From Chitinophagales bacterium (lineage in GTDB: Bacteria > Bacteroidota > Bacteroidia > Chitinophagales > JADIYW01): a DNA stretch of 64,000 bases. The stretch spans positions 1 to 64,000 of the forward strand of contig JAMLHH010000005.1 in assembly GCA_023957215.1 (NCBI GenBank). The letters run 5' to 3'. The translations under genes were made by a program, and so were the position numbers. The notes under the pieces were generated by a model, which saw only the letters and a program-made list of their open reading frames with translations, searched no databases and was not told the origin of the DNA. Positions 18,133-25,190 of the stretch are shown here, piece after piece. Numbering within the stretch: the stretch's first letter is position 1; each line of letters starts with the position of its first letter.

Positions 18133-19155
18133 TTATACCTCAAAAGTTGGATCCACAAATTCTTTTATCAAATTACGGAGCGTTTCAACATTTAGCCACT
18201 CAGTATTATTTCCTGAACTATAACAGAATCCTTGCGGAACTTGCTCAGCATTAAAATGAGTAATATAATCATCAATTGACCACATTGGCACTTGCGGAAT
18301 AATTGAATAATACTTGCCGATATCATAGGTATTATATGAATCAGAAGCAGTAATCATCTCTTCATGAATTTTCTCCCCTGGTCTTATCCCAACAACTGGC
18401 TTTTCACATTCTGGGCCAATTGCTTCAGCTAATTCAGTAATCTTATATGAAGGAATTTTAGGAACATATAATTCTCCACCCCAAGCATTGAATAATGCAT
18501 ATAAAACCATTTCTACTCCATCTTCCAAACTAATATTAAATCTAGTCATTGTAGGATCCGTAATAGGAAGAATTCCTGATTTTCTTTTAGCCAAGAAAAA
18601 TGGCATTACAGAGCCATTAGAACCCATAACGTTGCCATAACGTACTACTGAAAACTTAATATCTTGTTTGCCTTTAATGTTATTTGCAGCCACAAAAAGC
18701 TTATCAGATGCCAACTTTGTAGCTCCATATAAATTAATTGGAGCAGCAGCTTTATCAGTAGATAAAGCAACAACATTTTTAACGCCTGTTTCAAGACATG
18801 CTTGAATTAGATTTTGAGCTCCATTAATATTCGTTTTAATACACTCATTGGGGTTATACTCTGCTATATGAACATGTTTCATAGCAGCTGTGTGAATTAC
18901 AGTATCTATTTCATTCAAAGCTGATTTTAATCTATTAAAATCTCTGACATCACCAATAAAATAACGAATCATTGGATATTTAGACTGAGGAAACTCTTGA
19001 GCCATTTGAAATTGCTTCTGCTCATCTCTAGAGAAAATCACCAATCTCTTAACATTTGGCCATCTTTCCAAAATTGTTTTTGTAAAACACTTGCCAAATG
19101 AACCTGTACCTCCAGTTATTAATACTGATTTTCCATTCAAACTATTTTCTTGCAT
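18133..19155 (-). CDS. pseB: UDP-GlcNAc 4,6-dehydratase (inverting) PseB
   Basis: The 340-residue SDR protein has ITGGTGSFGKCF as its cofactor loop, the AAMKHVHIAEYNP motif diagnostic for the PseB/FlaA1 group, STDKAAAPINLYGATK with the active-site Tyr-Lys, and a late RPGEKIHEEM. It performs the first step of pseudaminic acid synthesis by dehydrating UDP-GlcNAc with C5 inversion. It is the first gene of a six-gene minus-strand operon (pseB, pseC, pseF, GNAT-GNAT, pseI, candidate transferase). Confidence 0.93.
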   Translation of the reverse strand: MQENSLNGKSVLITGGTGSFGKCFTKTILERWPNVKRLVIFSRDEQKQFQMAQEFPQSKYPMIRYFIGDVRDFNRLKSALNEIDTVIHTAAMKHVHIAEYNPNECIKTNINGAQNLIQACLETGVKNVVALSTDKAAAPINLYGATKLASDKLFVAANNIKGKQDIKFSVVRYGNVMGSNGSVMPFFLAKRKSGILPITDPTMTRFNISLEDGVEMVLYALFNAWGGELYVPKIPSYKITELAEAIGPECEKPVVGIRPGEKIHEEMITASDSYNTYDIGKYYSIIPQVPMWSIDDYITHFNAEQVPQGFCYSSGNNTEWLNVETLRNLIKEFVDPTFEV

Positions 19156-19244
19156 AATTATTTTCTAAAATATCTAAAACGAAGTTATAAATCTATTGTA
19201 ACAATATATTCATAAGAAGTCTGTATTTTATTCTTTTTTCTATT

Positions 19245-20114
19245 CTACCTCATCTTACTTACTATCTCAATAGACTTTTTCACCTCTTTTATCCTAAACC
19301 CTCGACCACTTAAAATCTCTTGATAGCTTTTTGTGTGCAAGTTATGAAATCCATTATCAAATTCTATTTTTTCACCACTAATTTCTAACAAACGATAACT
19401 ATTTAGACTTTTATCTATTAAATCATTTTTATCTATACTCAGAGTCCAACGAACTTCTGCTTGCTGAAATTGTATTATACCAGACATTTTCTTTTCTTCT
19501 TGATTGAGCATTTGGGATGATTTTGCATCACCAAATAACCAAATCAATAAATCAAAAAGATGAATACCTATATTCGTGGCTAAACCTCCAGATTTACTAT
19601 TGTCTCCTTTCCAACTATACTGATACCAATTGCCTCTTGGAGTGATATACTCTAATTTGACTTGATGGAAGGTATTAGAATTAGCTAATTCTTTTTTTAA
19701 TTTTTGCAAAACAGGTTGTAATCTGAGTTGTAAGATGGTAAAAACTCTTTTGCCAGTCGCTTTTTCTTCATTTTCTATAGCTGTAATATTGTGTAGATTA
19801 AGTACCAAAGGTTTTTCACAAATTACATCTGCACCTAATCGCAAACCAAATCTCACATGTGTATCATGTAAATAATTGGGGGTGCAAACCACGAAATAAT
19901 CTATCCCTTGTCCTTCATTTTTGAGTTTGACCAAATATCTTTCAAACCTTTCAAATTCTGTGAAAAAAGCTGCTTCTGGAAAATATTGATCTAATATACC
20001 TACAGAGTCACTTTTGTCCATAGCGGCAACTAAAACATTTCCAGTTTCCTGTATGGCTTTTAGATGTCTCGGTGCGACATATCCTGCAACTCCTATAATG
20101 GCAAATCTTTTCAC
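19245..20114 (-). CDS. wbpB: UDP-GlcNAcA 3-dehydrogenase, WbpB/WlbA-like (Gfo/Idh/MocA family)
   Basis: The 289-residue protein starts FAIIGVAGYVAPRHLKAI, which is very close to the WbpB/WlbA N-terminus. It has the EKPLVL motif with the catalytic lysine, TILQLRLQPVL, and GGLATNIGIHLFDLL with its conserved histidine. It ends near RGFRIKEV as in the family. WbpB oxidises C3 of UDP-GlcNAc uronate on the way to 2,3-diamino uronic acids. The N-acetyltransferase WbpD of the same pathway is at 21463-22053, after an intervening ATPase gene. A WbpA and a dedicated WbpE are not seen in the window. Confidence 0.85.
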   Translation of the reverse strand: MKRFAIIGVAGYVAPRHLKAIQETGNVLVAAMDKSDSVGILDQYFPEAAFFTEFERFERYLVKLKNEGQGIDYFVVCTPNYLHDTHVRFGLRLGADVICEKPLVLNLHNITAIENEEKATGKRVFTILQLRLQPVLQKLKKELANSNTFHQVKLEYITPRGNWYQYSWKGDNSKSGGLATNIGIHLFDLLIWLFGDAKSSQMLNQEEKKMSGIIQFQQAEVRWTLSIDKNDLIDKSLNSYRLLEISGEKIEFDNGFHNLHTKSYQEILSGRGFRIKEVKKSIEIVSKMR

Positions 20115-20216
20115 CTTGTGTCTGATATAAACCCTAACGAAAAATGAAAGTAAGCATTATTTGTCATTTTCAGCGCATTGCAAAATCTATTAAAGATACT
20201 ATTCAAGTATATCATA

Positions 20217-21335
20217 TTACAACAAAAAATCTTCATAGTTTTGAGGTGTAATTACCTTGAAATCACTTTTATAGCTTTCAATAAAAACGGACGGTACTTT
20301 CACTTTTGCCTTTGGATTCCACTTAAATTCATAGCCTGTCATCTTGCCGTCTTTTTCTTCTATATAGTCTATTTCTTTCTGCTCTTTTGTCCTCCAAAAC
20401 CAATAATTAGCCCAAATATGATCATAAGCTAATTTTTTAATCCGTTCTGATACTAAATAGTTTTCCCATAATCCTCCAATGTCGCTTCGAGTTTCTGCTA
20501 TTTCAAAGTTAGCTATCAATGCATTTCTGACTCCATTATCATAAAAATATATCTTCTTGCTGTTTTTCAATTCATTGCGAAGATTACGACTAAATGAACC
20601 CAATCTGAAAATCACATAGGATTGTTCTAAAATTTGTATATATTTTTCTACGGTTTTGGAATCCATTCCTATTATTTGACCGATCTCGGAATAAGATACT
20701 TGGAAGCCAATCTGGAAAGCCAAGGCTTGTAATAGTTTGACAATTTTTTCAGGTTTTTTGATTTGTTCCAATAATAAAACATCCTTGTATAAAAAACTAT
20801 CTGTCAGTTGTTTCAAAATATCTTTCTCCTGCCCGATATGTGTAATGACTTCTGGATATGAACCATAAACTAATCTGTGATTCAGAGAACGTTTTTCTTC
20901 TAAAAGACCGTGATGCATGACCATTTCAGCAAAAGAGATAGGATACATTTTATATTCCCATTTTCTTCCAGTTAAAGGCTCATTTACCTGATTAGCAAGT
21001 TCAAAAGATGAACTGCCTGTCGCTATAAGCTGAATATCAGGAAGTGTGTCTGTAATTAATTTTAATCTTAGACCTATATCTGTAATTCTTTGTGCTTCAT
21101 CTATAATGATTACTTTCTTATTGCCCAAAAATTGTTTCAATCTTGTGGCACTCACATTTGAAAAAAGTTCTTCAACATCTAATTCATCACCATTCAACCA
21201 TAAAATATCTTCCAAATTCTCAAAGGCGCTTTTCAAGAGCGTCGTTTTTCCTACTTGTCTCGGCCCCATTAGAAGTATCGCCTTTCCCGAAAAAAGCTGT
21301 TCTTGTAATCGTGATTTTAATACTCTTTCTATCAT
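20217..21335 (-). CDS. AAA-family ATPase with DUF4143 domain
   Basis: From the ATG at 21335 the product is 372 residues. It begins MIERVLKSRLQEQL and quickly reaches the Walker A motif GPRQVGKTTLL. Walker B is KVIIIDEAQ and sensor 1 is IATGSSSFEL. The DUF4143 part follows (LKQLTDSFLYKDVL, an HTH-like stretch, DNGVRNALI, and an FWRTKEQKEIDYIEE nuclease-like strand). These proteins are common as isolated genes in Bacteroidota and their role is unknown. A longer ATG-like start at 21449 would read through a repeat and is unlikely. It separates wbpB from wbpD, so it looks inserted. Confidence 0.85.
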   Translation of the reverse strand: MIERVLKSRLQEQLFSGKAILLMGPRQVGKTTLLKSAFENLEDILWLNGDELDVEELFSNVSATRLKQFLGNKKVIIIDEAQRITDIGLRLKLITDTLPDIQLIATGSSSFELANQVNEPLTGRKWEYKMYPISFAEMVMHHGLLEEKRSLNHRLVYGSYPEVITHIGQEKDILKQLTDSFLYKDVLLLEQIKKPEKIVKLLQALAFQIGFQVSYSEIGQIIGMDSKTVEKYIQILEQSYVIFRLGSFSRNLRNELKNSKKIYFYDNGVRNALIANFEIAETRSDIGGLWENYLVSERIKKLAYDHIWANYWFWRTKEQKEIDYIEEKDGKMTGYEFKWNPKAKVKVPSVFIESYKSDFKVITPQNYEDFLL

Positions 21336-21361
21336 CTGATATGGAAATTTATCGCAAAGTA

Positions 21362-21457
21362 CAACTTTCTTGGATTGGGTTTCTCGAAAACACCAACTTT
21401 TTGGGATTTGATTCCTCAAATTCTGCAACTTTTTGGGATTTGATTCCAAAAAAGTAA
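21362..21457. repeat. Three tandem copies of a 32-bp repeat
   Basis: Units begin at 21362, 21394 and 21426. The second and third share CAACTTTTTGGGATTTGATT, then CC. The first is a diverged version (CAACTTTCTTGGATTGGGTTT). They lie just upstream of the ATPase gene start on the minus strand and end a few bases before the stop of wbpD. There are no spacers between units, so this is not a CRISPR array. Confidence 0.8.
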
Positions 21458-21462
21458 AAATA

Positions 21463-22053
21463 TCAAAAAATGGATTCTATTAATACCACCTTGTTTTGAA
21501 CCAATTGATAAGTCTGACCACTTTCCTTACAAGTAGCCAAACCCAATTCGTCAAACTCTAATTTGTTGCCATACACACTTACCCAATATAAATGCCTTGC
21601 CGGATTACCTACCACGAGTGAAAAGTCAGCTACATCCTTCGTTACCACACTTCCTGCTCCGACCATCGCATATTGACCAATCGTATTGCCACATACAATA
21701 GTGGCATTAGCGCCAATACTCGCACCTTTTTTAACCAAAGTTCTTTTAAACTCATTTTTTCGTCCTATAAAAGCTCTTGGATTGATAACATTGGTAAACA
21801 CACAAGCCGGTCCCAAAAAAACATCATCTTCACACTCTACACCTTCATATAAAGAAACATTATTTTGCACCTTTACTCCGTTCCCCAATACCACCTTATT
21901 CCCTACAAAAACATTTTGCCCGATGATACACTTTTGCCCGATGACTGCCGTAGCCATGATATGAGAGAAGTGCCAAATCTTGCTACCGACACCTATTTGA
22001 GTGCAGGTTTCAATAATTGCCGTTTCATGTGCAAAATAAGAAGAGTGATTCAT
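21463..22053 (-). CDS. wbpD: UDP-2-acetamido-3-amino-2,3-dideoxy-glucuronate N-acetyltransferase, WbpD-like
   Basis: This is a left-handed beta-helix (hexapeptide repeat) acyltransferase. From the ATG at 22053 it has 196 residues, close to WbpD. Matching segments are SKIWHFSHI, GQNVFVGNKVV, VQNNVSLYEGV, GPACVFTNVINPR, the basic RKNEFKRTLVKKGASIGANATIV, and VVGNPARHLYWVS. It acetylates the 3-amine of the UDP-diamino uronic acid. An upstream start at 22092 adds 13 residues that do not look like the family. It opens the minus-strand run and diverges from ctpA. Confidence 0.87.
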   Translation of the reverse strand: MNHSSYFAHETAIIETCTQIGVGSKIWHFSHIMATAVIGQKCIIGQNVFVGNKVVLGNGVKVQNNVSLYEGVECEDDVFLGPACVFTNVINPRAFIGRKNEFKRTLVKKGASIGANATIVCGNTIGQYAMVGAGSVVTKDVADFSLVVGNPARHLYWVSVYGNKLEFDELGLATCKESGQTYQLVQNKVVLIESIF

Positions 22054-22215
22054 CTCAATGGTTTCTTTTACAAATATAGAAAACTCTAACAATTACCAAT
22101 CAAAGATTAGTTCTACTAATTATTGTTAATGATTTGATACCTTTTGCTTTAAAGATTTAGGAGACCAAAAAATTAATACATACATTTGATACTTTCAAAA
22201 TATTATCTTCTTGTA

Positions 22216-23898
22216 ATGAAATTCAAATTTATAGGTACAATACTGATTACGACCGTTGTTTTAATCAATACAAAAACTGTTTTTGCCCAATCTCAAGGTG
22301 ATACTTCTGTTGACAAATATGCAGAAATAGCTAAAAACATAGAAATCTTTACTTCACTCTTTAAAGAATTGAATAGTTATTATGTGGATGAAATAGACCC
22401 TAATATTGTAATAAAGGATGCTATTGATGGAATGTTGGACAATTTAGATCCTTATACCGAATATATACCTTCATCAGAGATAGATGAATATCAGTTTCAA
22501 ACAACAGGTAAATACGGTGGGATAGGAGCTGTCATCTCCGAAAAAAACGGTAAAGTAATGATACGCCAACCGTATGAAGGCTCTCCCTCACAAAAAGCAG
22601 GTTTACTGCCGGGCGATGTGATTTTTGAAATAGACGGACTCAATACCAAAAATAAAAATTCTGAAGAAATCCGACAATTGTTGATGGGACAGCCCAATAC
22701 ATCTTTGTCATTAAGAGTTATAAGAGCCATCAGCAATGACACACTCAGCTTTACTTTTGACAGAAAAGAGATAAATGTGGGAAATGTTCCTTATTACGGA
22801 ATGTTGGGTAACGGAGTAGCCTATATCAAATTAGATCAATTTACCGAAGCGGCAGCCAAGAATGTGGCAAATGCTTTAAAACAACTCAAAACTCAAAATG
22901 ATGTCAAAGGGATTATTTTGGATTTGCGTGGAAATCCGGGAGGTCTTCTAAATGAAGCGGTGGATTTATGCAATATTTTCTTGGACAAAAAAACTTTGGT
23001 GGTGGAGACACGCGGAAAAGTAAAAGATGTCAACAATGAATATAGAACACAAGGCAAGGCGGTAGATACAGAAACTCCTTTGGCTATCTTGACAGATGGT
23101 GGTTCTGCTTCTGCATCAGAGATTGTTTCGGGAGTAATTCAAGATTATGACAGAGGTGTGATTATTGGTCAAAATACTTATGGAAAAGGACTTGTACAGA
23201 CGATGCGTTCTTTACCTTATCGCGGAAAGTTGAAAGTGACGACCTATAAATATTATATTCCGAGTGGAAGATGTATTCAGGCAATAGATTATGCTCATAA
23301 AGACGAAGACGGTCATGGAAGTGTAGTGCCTGATTCATTGAGAAAAACGTTCTATACAAAAAACAACCGACCCGTTATGGATGGTGCCGGTATAGAACCT
23401 GATGTCAAAACTGAAGAGACAAAATATTCGCCGATTTCTTTATCTCTTTACATGAAAGACTTATACTTCAATTACGCCAATATTTATAAGTATAAACACC
23501 CTAATATAGATACAAACCAAGTTTTTACTTTGACAGATAAAGAATATGATGATTTTATAAAATATCTCTCAGATAAAGATTTTGATTATACGACCAAAAC
23601 AGAGAGCATTTTAAAAGATTTAAAAAATAGTGCAAAAAAAGAATCCTATTATGATGCAATTTCTGATGCCTTAAAAACATTGGAAGAGAATATGAAGCAT
23701 GATAAAAACCAAGATTTGATCAAACATAAAGACGAAGTGAAAACTTTGTTGGAATCGGAATTAGCTTCGAGATATCAGTTTCAAAGAGGTAAAATAAAAG
23801 TAGAGCTTGCACATGACAAGGATGTAAAAGATGCCATTCAGCTTTTATCGGATAGTAAAAAATATTCTGAAATTTTATCCGAAACACAGAAAAAATAA
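22216..23898 (+). CDS. ctpA: Carboxy-terminal processing protease (S41, CtpA/Prc)
   Basis: From the ATG at 22216 the product is 560 residues. It has a signal peptide ending near KTVFAQ, a helical N-terminal domain (VKDAIDG-type ML-DNLDPYTEYI), a PDZ domain (GIGAVISEKNG to LLPGDVIFEIDG), and the S41 protease domain with LRGNPGGLL. The nucleophile motif GSASASE and the general-base lysine in NTYGKG are both present. It acts in the periplasm on protein C-termini. An upstream start at 22186 would precede the signal peptide and is less likely. Its stop overlaps the tsaB start by one base. Confidence 0.92.
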   Translation: MKFKFIGTILITTVVLINTKTVFAQSQGDTSVDKYAEIAKNIEIFTSLFKELNSYYVDEIDPNIVIKDAIDGMLDNLDPYTEYIPSSEIDEYQFQTTGKYGGIGAVISEKNGKVMIRQPYEGSPSQKAGLLPGDVIFEIDGLNTKNKNSEEIRQLLMGQPNTSLSLRVIRAISNDTLSFTFDRKEINVGNVPYYGMLGNGVAYIKLDQFTEAAAKNVANALKQLKTQNDVKGIILDLRGNPGGLLNEAVDLCNIFLDKKTLVVETRGKVKDVNNEYRTQGKAVDTETPLAILTDGGSASASEIVSGVIQDYDRGVIIGQNTYGKGLVQTMRSLPYRGKLKVTTYKYYIPSGRCIQAIDYAHKDEDGHGSVVPDSLRKTFYTKNNRPVMDGAGIEPDVKTEETKYSPISLSLYMKDLYFNYANIYKYKHPNIDTNQVFTLTDKEYDDFIKYLSDKDFDYTTKTESILKDLKNSAKKESYYDAISDALKTLEENMKHDKNQDLIKHKDEVKTLLESELASRYQFQRGKIKVELAHDKDVKDAIQLLSDSKKYSEILSETQKK

Positions 23899-24578
23899 TG
23901 GCTGAAAAGCCCTATATATTAACTATTGAGACTTCACAAGGAATATCGTCTGTCGCATTGGGAAGGGCGGAGGAAGTAGTCGATGTCCTCATTGAGGAAG
24001 AAAAGAATAAAGCTGCCGATAAAATCAATTTGATGATAGATGGAATTGTCAAAAGAAATACTTTGCAGTTTTCGGATATAAATGCCATTGGTGTGAGTGG
24101 AGGTCCGGGCTCATATACCGGATTGCGTATTGGTGTTGCCACTGTAAAAGGTCTGGCTTATGCTTTAAATATTCCGTTGATACATATTGAAAGTTTGATA
24201 GCCATGAAAGTCGGCTTGGAATCAAAAGTGAAAAAAAACTTTGATTTCTATATCCCTTTGATAGATGCCCGGCGAAAAGATGCTTTCACTGCCGTCATTA
24301 ATAAGGAAAATGAATATATTTTAGAACCTTCATGTCTGACGATAGAAGAAAATACTTTTCAGACTTGGTTAGAAAAAGGAAATGTCGTCTATTTTGGAGA
24401 CGATATTGAAAAGTTTAAATTCTTGTCTGAAACAAAAAATACTGCCTTTTATACAGATGTCAGATTAAAAGCTTCAGATTTAATACCTCTGACCTATGAC
24501 AAGTATCTTTCCCAAAGATTTGAGAATATTATCTACTATGAACCTAAATACTATAAAGATTTTTACACTTACAGATAA
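23898..24578 (+). CDS. tsaB: tRNA threonylcarbamoyladenosine biosynthesis protein TsaB
   Basis: The 226-residue protein has the ASKHA-type N-terminus ILTIETSQGISSVAL and the hallmark GVSGGPGSYTGLRIG. KGLAYALNIPL and ESL follow as usual. TsaB pairs with TsaD and TsaE to form t6A37 in ANN-decoding tRNAs. TsaE is encoded 25 kb away at 49088. The ATG overlaps the ctpA stop (TAATG), so the two are co-translated. Confidence 0.92.
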   Translation: MAEKPYILTIETSQGISSVALGRAEEVVDVLIEEEKNKAADKINLMIDGIVKRNTLQFSDINAIGVSGGPGSYTGLRIGVATVKGLAYALNIPLIHIESLIAMKVGLESKVKKNFDFYIPLIDARRKDAFTAVINKENEYILEPSCLTIEENTFQTWLEKGNVVYFGDDIEKFKFLSETKNTAFYTDVRLKASDLIPLTYDKYLSQRFENIIYYEPKYYKDFYTYR

Positions 24579-24637
24579 AAATACTTGTAAAGAAGTAAAA
24601 CTTAACGTTTAATTAAAGTTATATATATACCTTTTTT

Positions 24638-24645
24638 TATCTTTG
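24638..24645 (+). promoter_or_regulatory. Bacteroidota -7 promoter element TATCTTTG
   Basis: This is an exact match to the TAnnTTTG consensus, 70 bases before the ArsR-family gene start and after the tsaB stop. A clear -33 TTTG partner is not visible at the expected spacing. Confidence 0.5.
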
Positions 24646-24714
24646 TAAATTGTGTAAAAATGGCAAAGAAACATGTTGTTCTTATACGCTATTTAAAAAT
24701 GTAATGTATAAAAA

Positions 24715-25017
24715 ATGAGTAGTAAATTAGTAGAATTCGATCAAGAAGTGCTTTCAAAATCAGTATTGATTTTGCGGGCAATCAATCACAGTCTAAGACA
24801 ACAAATTATTAGATTATTGGATGAAAACGGGAGGCTAACTGTCACAGAGATTTATGTCAAACTTAGATTAGAGCAATCTGTTGCTTCCCAACATTTGTCA
24901 CTTTTGAGAAAATCTGAAGTGGTGATTACAACGAGAGACGGTAAATTCATCTATTATTCTGTAGATAAAAACAGAATTGCCGAGATATCAAAGCTATTGA
25001 AAGAATTAGTGGGGTAG
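24715..25017 (+). CDS. ArsR-family winged-helix transcriptional regulator
   Basis: The 100-residue protein is a single winged-helix domain. SLRQQIIRLLDENGRLTVTEIY starts the fold, EQSVASQHLSLLRKSEVV is the recognition helix region, and TRDGKFIYYSVD is the beta wing. There is no cysteine anywhere, so the classic metal-sensing sites of ArsR/SmtB are absent. It may be a stand-alone or redox/ligand-insensitive regulator. It stands alone between tsaB and polA and has its own promoter, so its targets are unknown. Confidence 0.85.
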   Translation: MSSKLVEFDQEVLSKSVLILRAINHSLRQQIIRLLDENGRLTVTEIYVKLRLEQSVASQHLSLLRKSEVVITTRDGKFIYYSVDKNRIAEISKLLKELVG

Positions 25018-25190
25018 TTTTCATTCTCAAGGAATCTTTGCGTTTCAAGTTGAAAACTGATATTCAGTAAATTTCTATTATTTGGAAGTCTGTATCGGGT
25101 TTATTTTATTGAATCCGATAATGACATATCTTTTGCTTTATTTTAATTTCTGCTCGAAATTTCTAATCTTGCAAATGAATTCAAGCACAC

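Noticed and set aside
20217-21449. Longer ATPase form from 21449
   Set aside because: The extra 38 residues are encoded by the tandem repeat, and the family starts at MIERVLKSRL.
21362-21457. CRISPR array
   Set aside because: Repeats are contiguous with no spacers, only three units, and there are no cas genes.
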